From positions 24,000,139 through 24,064,138 of the forward strand of contig OY743168.1 in assembly GCA_963555705.1 (NCBI GenBank): a stretch of 64,000 bases of DNA, read 5' to 3'. This document shows positions 55,478 to 64,000 of this stretch, piece after piece. Source of the stretch: Ligustrum vulgare (taxonomy: Eukaryota > Streptophyta > Magnoliopsida > Lamiales > Oleaceae). The translations under genes were made by a program, and so were the position numbers. Under the pieces are notes generated by a model, which saw only the letters and a program-made list of their open reading frames with translations, did no database searches and was not told the origin of the DNA. Numbering within the stretch: position 1 is the stretch's first letter; each line of letters opens with the position of its first letter.

Positions 55478-56200
55478 ATTATGAGCACAAGATGAAATCG
55501 AGATCGAAGGACTTTGGTAGGAAAGAAAATTTTCGCAAAAGCAGACCACTTTCGAACAAGAGATCACGAGCTATTGCGAAAATCTAAGAGAAGTCAGGAT
55601 TCAATCGGTTTCAGATAAACAAAGAAGACGAAATCAAAAGAGATGTGAAGACCAGTGGCGTACGAGAGAGAAAGAAAGCATACTCTTTATTTTCTGTTGG
55701 AAAGGAGAAGTCGCATTTTGTCCTTATGAATAGCAACCTTAGAAGTGGATTTTATATATAGTAGTGATAGTGATAGTGATATTGATACATTGCACAAGTA
55801 TCAATATTTGTACTCATAATATTCTATCAAACTTGATATACAATTAAGAAAAATAAAAAATTTACATTTTCAATGAAGTTAATAGTAATCTATATCTGTG
55901 TGTGTGTGTGTGTGTGTAAATATTATATTGTATTGTTGAATAACAATTGTACCATTGTAACCCTATGTATTATTAGCTTGTGTATCCATTATCCCCCCTA
56001 TATATATGGAAGCTTTGGTTCATATTACTATACACAAGTTTATTGGTATATCTATTATTCTCTTTTTTTCTTTCTAATTTATAACATGTTATCAGCACGA
56101 GTCTCTACCAAATTGAGTTAGAAAAATTCTTCATAATCTCATATCTTAAAATATTAGTTAGAAGGTAATACTTTTTATAAGTATAATTATTTATCTTGTT
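55478..56200 (+). other. Unclassified stretch with an LTR-end/PBS-like motif
   Basis: It contains a GATAGT-type repeat near 55,760, a (TG)n run at 55,897-55,917 and, at 56,081-56,105, ATAACA followed by TGTTATCAGCACGAG, which looks like a copia LTR end and its primer-binding site. The LTR start was not found. Confidence 0.35.
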
Positions 56201-56208
56201 TACCAAAA

Positions 56209-56612
56209 TTAATTTGGTAAAACGTGACTTAAACCAGTTTCAACTATGTGTTGTTGTTGTCGCTCAGCATATCCATTATGTTCAGGGGTATGAGGTGGAG
56301 TTGTCAAGTGATTTATACCATTTTGAGAGAGGAAATTGGACAATGCAATATACTCACCACCATTATCGGTAAAAAAAAAAAAAAAATTGGCTTTAAAGAT
56401 ATTTTCAACAAATGCCTTGAATTTAATAAAAATATCATGAACATCGATTTTTTTCTTTAATGGATAAAACAAGACATATTTAGATAAGTGATCAACAAAT
56501 ATGACGTAGTATTTAAATCCATCAGGTGAAGTGATAGGTGATGTCCAAACATCAAAGTAAATAAATTGTAAAGGTTTTGTACTAGAGATTCTCGAAGTAT
56601 GAAAAGGCAACT
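56209..56612 (-). pseudogene. Ty1/copia integrase fragment
   Basis: Minus-strand reading: LPFHTSRISSTKPLQFIYFD, then YYVIFVDHLSKYVLFYPLKK and the core TDNGGEYIALSNFL with the later glutamate in HTPEHNGYAERQQQHIVE. The DDE region is readable, but zinc finger, RT and gag are absent. It ends exactly where the TRIM begins. Confidence 0.8.
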
Positions 56613-56994
56613 TGATGAGTTCCAGCGGGACTGATATGAATCCCACATTGGAATCTGAGGTGTTCCTGGGCTGATTTATAAGGAGGGGGCAAACCTCCTC
56701 TCACAGGCGTGCTTTTGGGACGGAGTTAGACAATTTCCTTATCAAATGGTATCAGAGCCAATTCTCATGGGTCGATGTGGTGGGGCTCCTCTCTGAATCG
56801 TCTTGACTCCTCTCATGTTTGCCCCTTCATTCAAGGACGAATGGTCTTAAAGGGGGAGGGTATGATGAGTTCCAGCGGGGTTGATGTGAATCCCACGTTG
56901 AAATCTAAGGGGTTCTTGGGCTGACTTATAAGGAGCGGGCAAACCTCCTCCCACTGGCGCGCTTTTGGGACGAAGTTAGGCAATTTCCTTATCA
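56613..56994 (+). mobile_element. TRIM (terminal-repeat retrotransposon in miniature)
   Basis: Two 132-bp LTRs (56,613-56,744 and 56,863-56,994) begin TGATGAGTTCCAGCG and end CAATTTCCTTATCA. They differ at about 15 positions. A PBS, TGGTATCAGAGCC, is at 56,747-56,759 and a PPT-like AAAGGGGGAGGGTA directly precedes the second LTR. The 118-bp interior has no ORF. Each LTR has ATCCCACATTG or ATCCCACGTTG and TTATAAGGAG. The flanks CAACT and AAATG do not match, so the target duplication is lost or the copy is recombinant. Confidence 0.9.
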
Positions 56995-57161
56995 AAATGA
57001 TGAGGGCCCCAACTCTCATGCTCTCATTTTTGTTTTCTTCAATTTTCCCAATTGAATTTTCTTTTGTTTTCCTATTCTCCCTTTCTTTTTCTTCTTCCTC
57101 AAATTCCTTCTTGAGCTTCATTTGGTCTTTGCATACTTCTTCCGGACTCAAAGATAGAATC
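56995..57161 (-). pseudogene. Ty3/gypsy protease-RT linker fragment
   Basis: Minus-strand frame LSPEEVCKDQMKLKKEFEEE and further charged residues resembles the linker after the protease in the CRM element ([19 protein letters not shown]). It is the flank into which the Tat element 2 LTR inserted. Too short for certainty. Confidence 0.45.
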
Positions 57162-57814
57162 TGTACAAAGAATTTCGAAGTATTATTAAAAATACCGAAA
57201 TTGTTACAAATTGAATTTGAGAAAATACAAGTGGACAACTCTTGTAAATGCAAAATTGCAAAATTCTCAGATTAACGATCTGCGTGTTTGAAGACAAGGA
57301 GACACGTGACTTGATTCTTGGACTTCTGAATTTGCTGAAAAACTTGATTTATTGAGAGATTGCTTGTTTGACACTTGAAACTTGAGACTTAGATTTGAAC
57401 TTGAGATTTGCACTTCGGATTGGACTTGTTTTGATTCGAAGAAGACTTTGATCTCCTTGGAATTGATTTGAACTTTCTTGATTTGAAGAAGACTTTGATC
57501 TTCTTAGATTTGGACTTGGCTTGAAACTTGAGAAAATCTTTGTATTCTTCACCTGCAATTCTTTTTCTTGCTTTTCTTTTTGTTTCTTCTCCCTTTTTTT
57601 CATTGACCAATTGTCCTATTTATAGAGAGAATTTTGTAATCACCTCATTTATTTAAATTAATAAAATAAAATAAATAAAATGGTTAGGGTTTTGAAAAGT
57701 AGGATGGGCCTCATCCATGGGCTTCTTTTAGGTGGGCTTTAGTGGACTTTATTTAATGGACTTAATTGGATTAAAAATAAATTGATTCAATCCAAATATT
57801 TTTTAATGTCTACA
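57162..57814 (-). mobile_element. 3' LTR of Tat element 2
   Basis: 653 bp. On the minus strand a PPT (CTTGAGGGGGCATT) precedes TGTAGACATTAAAAAATATT, and the LTR ends AATTCTTTGTACA. It includes CTATAAATAGGAC and a purine-rich leader. The same LTR family forms the solo LTR at 10,463-19,110. Confidence 0.88.
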
Positions 57815-57829
57815 AATGCCCCCTCAAGA

Positions 57830-58489
57830 TTTATTTATTTATTATGAAAATAAATAAATAGATAAATCTTCAATTTTGAATTTTAGAATTTAGTTGAGAA
57901 TTTGATTGAAACTTGAAATCCTTTTTTTTTTTTTTTCCAAAAAAGTGAACAGTACCCCCTTTTTTTTTAAAGAAAAAGGAAAATAATGAAATATGAAGTC
58001 CTAACTAGACTTAAATTCTCTTATATCCCTATCTTAAAAAGAAGAATTTTAGTTGAAATAAACAAGTTGAATCCTTTTATTTAGATAAGATTAATCTCAC
58101 TTCAATCAAGAAACAAGTAAAAAAAAAAAGTCTCGGCCATAATTTGAAGGAAAAGGTAATAAAAGAATCAAATGACCCAACTCTCCAACTTGGACTATTG
58201 TACTTGAAATCGGAAATCGAGAAAAGAATCTGATAAAAAAAAAAAAGAAATCGAGAAAAGAATTACCTAGACTTGTTCACCTTCATTCTGTAGGCAAGCG
58301 TTTTTTTTTTTTTTTAACTATTTGCAGTGTTTCATGCTTTATCAGTTTGTGCATTAACATATTTGACTTTGTCCATGATCGTGTGTGTGTGCGCGCGCGC
58401 GCGTGCGTGTGCGTGTGTGTCAGTGTATTATGTATGCATGTGTGTGTTATGTATGTGTGAGACGTGTGTGTTCCTACTTTTTACACAAC

Positions 58490-58536
<47 letters not shown>

Positions 58537-58660
58537 CTTATTTTTTTAAATAATGATAGTTGGCAGAAACCATTATTGAAACCAATTAATGCCAAATTAA
58601 TCGGTTTTTGCTTTTGCAAACAAAATCCAAATTTTTTTTTTTTTTTTAAACATGTACTTT
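57830..58660. repeat. Simple-sequence-rich part of Tat element 2
   Basis: Non-coding, with several A/T runs, a mixed (TG)n/(CG)n stretch at 58,381-58,420 and a (TTA)n stretch at 58,491-58,536. No gene seen. Confidence 0.7.
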
Positions 58661-58674
58661 GAAAATTTGGTAAA

Positions 58675-59110
58675 TCTTCGGAATGTATCTTTTTAGATAC
58701 CCCCCGCTAGATTTACTTTTACAGGTTGATGATTTTTTAAGACCTGAAAAATATGCGGAATGTATCATTTTGGATACTCCCCGGCATAATAAAATTTTCA
58801 GGATTGAAATTTGGAAGACCTGAAAAATATGCGAAATGTATCTATTTGAATACTCCCCGACATAATAAATTTTCAAGATGGAAACTTGGAAGACCTGAAA
58901 AATATGCGAAATGTATCTATTTGGATACCCCCGGCATAATAAAATTTTCAGGATTAAAACTTGAAAGACTTGAAATATATGCGAAATGTATCTATTTGGA
59001 TACCCCGGCATAATAAAATTTTCAAGATTAAAACTTGGAAGACCTGAAATATATGCGGAATGTATCTATTTGGATACTCCCCGGCATAATAAATGTTCAG
59101 GGTGAAAACT
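58675..59110 (+). repeat. 75-bp tandem repeat array in Tat element 2
   Basis: About six units with starts of GACCTGAAAAATATGCG at 58,741, 58,817, 58,892, 58,967 and 59,041 (spacing 74-76 bp). Each unit holds AATGTATCTATTTGGATAC and CCCGGCATAATAAA. The array lies directly before the antisense gene. Confidence 0.92.
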
Positions 59111-59154
59111 TTGATTTTTTTTCCGTATGCTATTGGCTGATTTTTTTTTCAGGG

Positions 59155-62100
59155 ATGGCAAAATCAAATTCCAAAGACAAGAAAAATTTGAAATTACCTG
59201 AAATTAAGGAATTTTATGATCATGTGCGGAAAAGTCAAATCATTTGCTTCCCCAATGCTACTTTGAAGCTTCCATGCAATTTGACAGGAGACTTTAAGCT
59301 CACCATCCATAAGCCAATGACATACCCCTTCGTCCATGCAGTTCCTTTGCAGGGTATAGACATGCGTGTTCTCAGTGTCAGCTAGAGGAATTCAAATCGT
59401 ACTAGGCATCCTTGTTTGTGTCCTCCTCCGCATCATACTTCAGACACAACGTTCATTCCAAAAGCAGTCATTTTTGAGAGAATTGATCGAAGGGAGATCA
59501 AATGGGGAAGTACGGTCCATTATCGTGGAGAGATTTCTTACTTGTCGAAGTTTTGGGAATGGTCCCTTTGGATTCATAAGCTTCTCATCAAGAAAAATCT
59601 TCCTGAACTAGCTCGTGCGGTTTACTCTGCCACTAAGGACTATTCTGGTCCCGACTCTATTTATCGAGCTCTTTGCGAAGTTTGGTGTCCGGAGACCAAC
59701 ACTTTTGTAACTGCCAATGGAGAGATCAGCATTTGGTTTTGGGATATGCAAGAGATTACTGGACTTTCCATCAGGGGTGATTATTACGAGGAGGTAGTAC
59801 CAAGTCTTTTAGAACTAAAGAACTCCCTCCCTAAATCTTGCTTATAATTGTTAACAAAAATAAGAGTGATCGGGTCTGCTACAGCGACTGGATTGATTTT
59901 TGGTTCAAAACTGATGATTATGTTCCGAATCTAAGGAAAAGTAAGGCGTTTAGGCAGGCTATGGAAGCAAACCCATCTTTAGGAGATCAGTCAGTAGCCA
60001 AAGAAAAATTACAGAGACCCGTTTTCACAGAAAAATTACATGATATTCTGCACAGGGACACGGACTGCTGGAATACTTCTTTATCTGTTGAAGAACAAGA
60101 AGAGTTGGATATAGCAGCTTATCTTTCCCTTTGGCTCAGCTGTTTTATTTCTCCTTCTAAAGATGATTGTCTCAGGGTGGGAACTTTTAAAGTCGCTTCC
60201 AGAATGGCTACAAAATCAACTTACAGCTTGGTACCTCCCATCTTAGCTTGCATTTATAGAAGACTTACCGAGACAACAAATTGCGTAACTGACCATAACA
60301 TTGGATCAGTCAAATATACATTTCTCGGACATTTTCTGTATGCTTGGGCTGCAACTTATTTTGTTCGGGGCATCTATGACAACGTTGACAAGAGCATTGG
60401 TCGTCCTATTATCCGAAGATATGCCGGGATTTAAATAATTTTCAACATTGGGAGGTTGATGTATTTGATTGTCAAGAACTCCTTCGCGGAAAAATGGACT
60501 CTAATGATTTTTCGTGGAATCCGATTTATTTGCCTCATGGTGGTTTATGCACAGATAAAAATGAGAGATCTATAGAGACTTCAGAGTTTATGATAAGTAT
60601 CCGACCGGGGTTTCTTTCTTACCGTCGTGGTAATAACTTGTTTATTCTTAAAGCTTACAATCCTCACAGATTTGCAAGACAACAATGCTTTAGGAAAACG
60701 ATTTCAGGCTCACCAAAACCAATGATGTTTATAGCCAATGCGTTGACTCTCTATCATGCTTGGTTATCTTTGACGCAGGTAGGGAGCAGATGCACATTTC
60801 ATCTTTCGGGACGCTTTGATGATATACAACTTCATGTTGATCTATCATACAAAGCTTGGTGGAAGGATAAAGTATATCCTGGTCTGAACAAAATTAAAGT
60901 GCAAGATTTGTTGTCCAGCGAAGATAATAACTTTGTACTTGGTAAATCTCCATCTGTCCCCAAACAAACATGAAGTCATAATGCCAATGAATTGGACGCC
61001 TCTCATGTAGATTCTCAAGCAACTTCTAAGAAGAGACCTTAGGATGTTCTAAATGAGAGAGGTATTAAGAAGATTAAAATAATATATTCTCGCATGGATC
61101 ACACTTCCACTTCAGAGCATGCAGAGAAGGTACATGAGCCCATTACAATTTCAGAGAGTAGTAGCTCTATGGACCGAACACCTCAAACATTTGATGCCAC
61201 ACTTCCTTTGGAAAGTAGTAGTCCTAGAGATCAGGTAAGATTTATTTATCATTCTTCTTGTTTTTTTTGAATGATAATTTGAATCTCATTTGCCGTTTCG
61301 AATTTGAACTTCAGATTCCCCTTTCTCAAATATTGCGTCAGAAGTGGACAATACGACCTAAAGATTCTCAGGTTGTGGAGAATCGTAAGGAAGCTTGCTC
61401 TGAAACATTTAGACATGACTTGAGCATTCCAAATGTATCCTATGGCGATGAAAATTTGGATATGTCGCCTCGAACACGAAACGCAGGTATGCATCTTTAT
61501 TTTTTATATTTTTTTAGCCCATTCAATGGCCTAATAGATTGGTATTTAATTTCTTCAACTTTCTATTGGTTGTAGGATTTCCACAAGTTACTGAAGGGAT
61601 GTTTTATTCAGCAGGTCATCCTAATGAGAACCACGAGATGACTGGTGCATTTGATGAAATTTATGGCAATGATAGACATGAGCCTCCTTGCAAATACCCA
61701 AGCAGTATTAATAACGGTGTCATATCACCTAATCAAGATGATCTTAACGATGAGGTGAATTCCGAGCCTTTGCGAGTTAGCAGTTCAGAGATTGGACGGG
61801 CTACTTCAACTATCTCACCTTTATTAGTATTACCAGCTCCAGGTCAGAAGATAAATAATTGTAAGACAACACCAATATGTTCTTCCATCTCCGGTCCTCT
61901 GCACAGATTTACCAAAGAATCTTCTTTCTTGAAGATTGCTCTACAAGAAGCCAAGATTAATTTCCTGCGGCCATTATTTAAGGAAGCTTTGAAGCATGGT
62001 TTTTCCAACATTCGGACTTGGTGGAATGAGAGCAAATCAACTCTTCGGGATGTGATCATCAATCAATTCCGTGCAGATCCAATGCCTTTGATGAGACATA

Positions 62101-62447
62101 TAGATGCATTTCTTGGAGGAGTTGACGTTTATCTTGCTAAAAGACAGCAGTACTTGGAGTGTTTGACTGCAGAAGAAAAGGCTAAGCAGTTGAAATCTCT
62201 TGACATCTAGATAGCAGCAGGGAATTCCACAAGTTCTTCTTTGAAAGCTCGAATTAGTGAATTGAATTCTGAGCCGGATAGACTTCGCGATGAACTCCAA
62301 ACTTTCCAGGAAAATACCAGTTTACTCGAGACAAAGAAGACCACATTGGAGCAAGTGCAGATTAAAGATGCCACAATTGCAGGCTCCGTTGATCAAGAAA
62401 GGAAGGCTCTTGAAGACAACTTCTTGCAGTTGATTGACAATGATTGA
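59155..62447 (+). pseudogene. Antisense plant-mobile-domain (PMD) gene in Tat element 2, with introns and frameshifts
   Basis: The likely ATG is at 59,155 (MAKSNSKDKKNLKLPE), after TTTTTCAG, which may be an intron end. Plant mobile domain blocks follow: SIYRALCEVWCPETNTF and DMQEITGLSIRGDYY (59,500-59,800), LSLWLSCFISPSKDD and YSLVPPILACIYRRL (60,110-60,270). Then come YTFLGHFLYAWAATYF and the block FMISIRPGFLSYRRGN. The frame shifts near 59,390, 59,840 and 60,428, with stops at 60,971 and 61,040. Two clean introns remain, 61,235-61,314 and 61,487-61,575 (GT-AG). After a TAG at 62,208 a coiled coil runs to TGA at 62,445. PMD proteins occur both as host genes (MAIL1/MAIN type) and as transposon cargo. 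The orientation is opposite to the Tat integrase. Confidence 0.8.
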
Positions 62448-62788
62448 TTGAGATAGATTGAAGACTTCTTCTTCTTCTTTTTTGCTATGTTTTATGAACT
62501 TTGATTCATCAACATCATTTTTTATTGGATTTTTTTTTTTTTTTTTTGCATCTCTCTTGTATATTTTTTTTTGCAAAGAAAGATTAATATAAGAAAAATA
62601 GAAAGAATTTATTGATTTTGACTGAACTTGAATTTATATTTTCCATCCAAGCTGCCTACGTACCCAAAAGGGATCAAGTCAAAACGTAGTTCGTTACAAC
62701 AACATTTTTTTTATATAGGGACGTTCACAGTTTATCCTCTTGTGGGTCAGGAGTAGTACATTTAGGTACAACAAAAATTTAAAGAACT

Positions 62789-64000
62789 TTAAACATAAAA
62801 ACGTTTTAGGAATTTTCCGTTGATAGGTCCAATTTGCAGTCCATCTTTGTCAACGATCTTGTATGCTCCATTTGTAAACACATGAGTAACAAGAAATGGA
62901 TCATCCCATTTAGGTTGGAACTTGCCTCTAGTCTTTCTTTTGATTATGATAGGTCTGCGCACTGAAAGTACCATATCTCCTATTTGAAATGATCTTGGCC
63001 GCACCCTTTTGTTGAAGGACTTTTCCATACGAGCTTGATAACATTCCAAGTGCATTTGTGCCTCTAATCTCTTTTCATCCAAAGCTTATAGCTCCTCGAG
63101 TCGAAGACGGGCATTTTCTTCTATTGTCAACCCTTCTTGAATAGCAATCCGCAATGATGGAATTTGACAATCTAAAGGCAGGACAGCTTCTACTCCATAC
63201 ACTAAAACATAAGGGGTAGCTTGTGTCGGGGGTCCGGTAAGTAGTGCGATAAGCCCACAAGGCTTCTCCAAGTCTTTCATGTCAGTCCCTCTTTGATTTA
63301 GACACAACTTTCTTCAACAGGTTGCACAGGGTCTTGTTGAATGCCTCTGCAAGTCCGTTGGCTGCTGTGTTATACATGGAGGAATTGTATTGTCTGAACC
63401 CAAATTTAGCACATAAATTATTTATGTGGCTATTTCAGAAAGGCTTTCCATTATCAGTGATGATGTGTCGAGGAACTCCATACCGGTAAATGATTTGAAC
63501 ACAAATGAAATTCGTAACATTTTCTCTTTTTACTTTCCTCAGCAGTACAGCTTCAACCCACTTGGAGAAATAATCAGTTCCAGCAAGGATGTATGAATGT
63601 CCAGCTGAAGATTTTGGAGTTATAGGTCCAATCACATTAATGACCCAAGCATCGAAAGGCCACGAGGCTATCATCGGGTGTAATGGTTCTGGAGCCTAGT
63701 GCATGGACTTGACAAGCTTCAAATTTCCTTGCATGGTCCATAGAATCTTGAACCATGGTTGGCCAATAGTACCCCATTCTTTTTATCCAAAAATGGAGCT
63801 TAGGTCCTGACTGATGAGCACCGCATATTCCAGAATGAGCTTCTTCAAGAACGTGTGATGTTTCCTCACTACTTAGGCATCAAAGGAAAACTCCATCAAA
63901 TGAACGTCAATAAAGTGTGTTCTTGTAGAATATAAAGCGAGAAGCACGCCTTCGGACTTCAGTCCTACGACGAGGATTGTATGGTAACTTCTGATATTGA
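62789..64000 (-). pseudogene. Tat element 2 integrase, running off the window
   Basis: Minus-strand reading from the right edge: zinc-finger region (around KRMGYYWPTMVQDSMDHARK), then the core with WPFDAWVINVIGPI, where the first catalytic aspartate is asparagine. TDYFSKWVEAVLLRKV and ITDNGKPF (second aspartate kept) follow, then AYRTTYRTPDTSYPL. The C-terminal part FQIGDMVLSVRRPII ends LKRFYV near 62,789. There are frame breaks near 63,080, 63,300 and 63,430. RT and RNase H should lie beyond 64,000. Confidence 0.88.

Noticed and set aside
1..64000. tRNA, rRNA or snRNA genes
   Set aside because: No cloverleaf-capable tRNA, rRNA or snRNA body was recognised; the only pol III-type boxes are in the two SINEs.

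Overview
The window is nuclear DNA of a flowering plant, probably a eudicot. The evidence is two intron-containing plant genes, splice sites and TATA boxes of plant type, retrotransposon primer-binding sites of the TGGTATCAGAG class used by plant elements, and plant-specific retrotransposon lineages (CRM, Tat, Athila, Tekay/Del-like). The species cannot be named from sequence alone. About three quarters of the window is transposable elements. A CRM-type element suggests a gene-poor, perhaps pericentromeric, setting.

Layout. 1-2,780: remains of a minus-strand Ty1/copia element carrying a hAT-type MITE. 4,700-6,700: a plus-strand POLLENLESS 3-LIKE (TDM1/MS5 family, TPR) gene with AACGG and E2F-like sites in its promoter; about 40 nt of conserved coding sequence seem to be missing. 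6,981-32,066: one Ty3/gypsy element ('gypsy-1', plus) split by a nest of later insertions: a solo LTR (8,480-10,289); a Tat-type solo LTR (10,463-19,110), which holds a Mutator-like element, which holds a CRM retrotransposon, and which also took a SINE; a 10.5-kb element (20,299-30,817); and a second SINE (31,643-31,850). Nearly every step is fixed by target-site duplications. 32,067-38,635: a minus-strand Tat element, joined to an Athila fragment (38,636-40,960). 42,212-50,376: the RAD17 checkpoint clamp-loader gene, minus strand, 12 exons, 599 aa, apparently intact. 50,811-51,781: a second Mutator-like element. 53,340-54,110: a minisatellite. 55,205-57,161: a hAT MITE, a copia integrase piece and a complete TRIM. 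57,162-64,000: a second minus-strand Tat element with its 3' LTR, a 75-bp tandem array, an antisense intron-containing plant-mobile-domain gene and an integrase running off the window.

The most unusual object is the element at 20,299-30,817. It has 3.5-kb LTRs that are almost identical, a PBS and a PPT, but no gag or pol. Its 3.46-kb interior instead carries two intact ORFs on the strand opposite to the element: an intronless LOG-family gene (cytokinin-activating phosphoribohydrolase) with its own TATA box and poly(A) signal, and a small basic cysteine-rich protein that resembles viral nucleic-acid-binding proteins. Both LTRs, and a distantly related solo LTR 10 kb away, keep a GAG/GTAAGT splice-donor-like motif on that same strand. 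The element therefore looks like a recently mobile LARD-type retrotransposon with antisense cargo genes.

The two Tat elements show the same theme: gene-like ORFs with introns on the strand opposite to pol, plus tandem repeats beside them. All coordinates, LTR comparisons and exon joins were made by eye; no alignment or database search was run.
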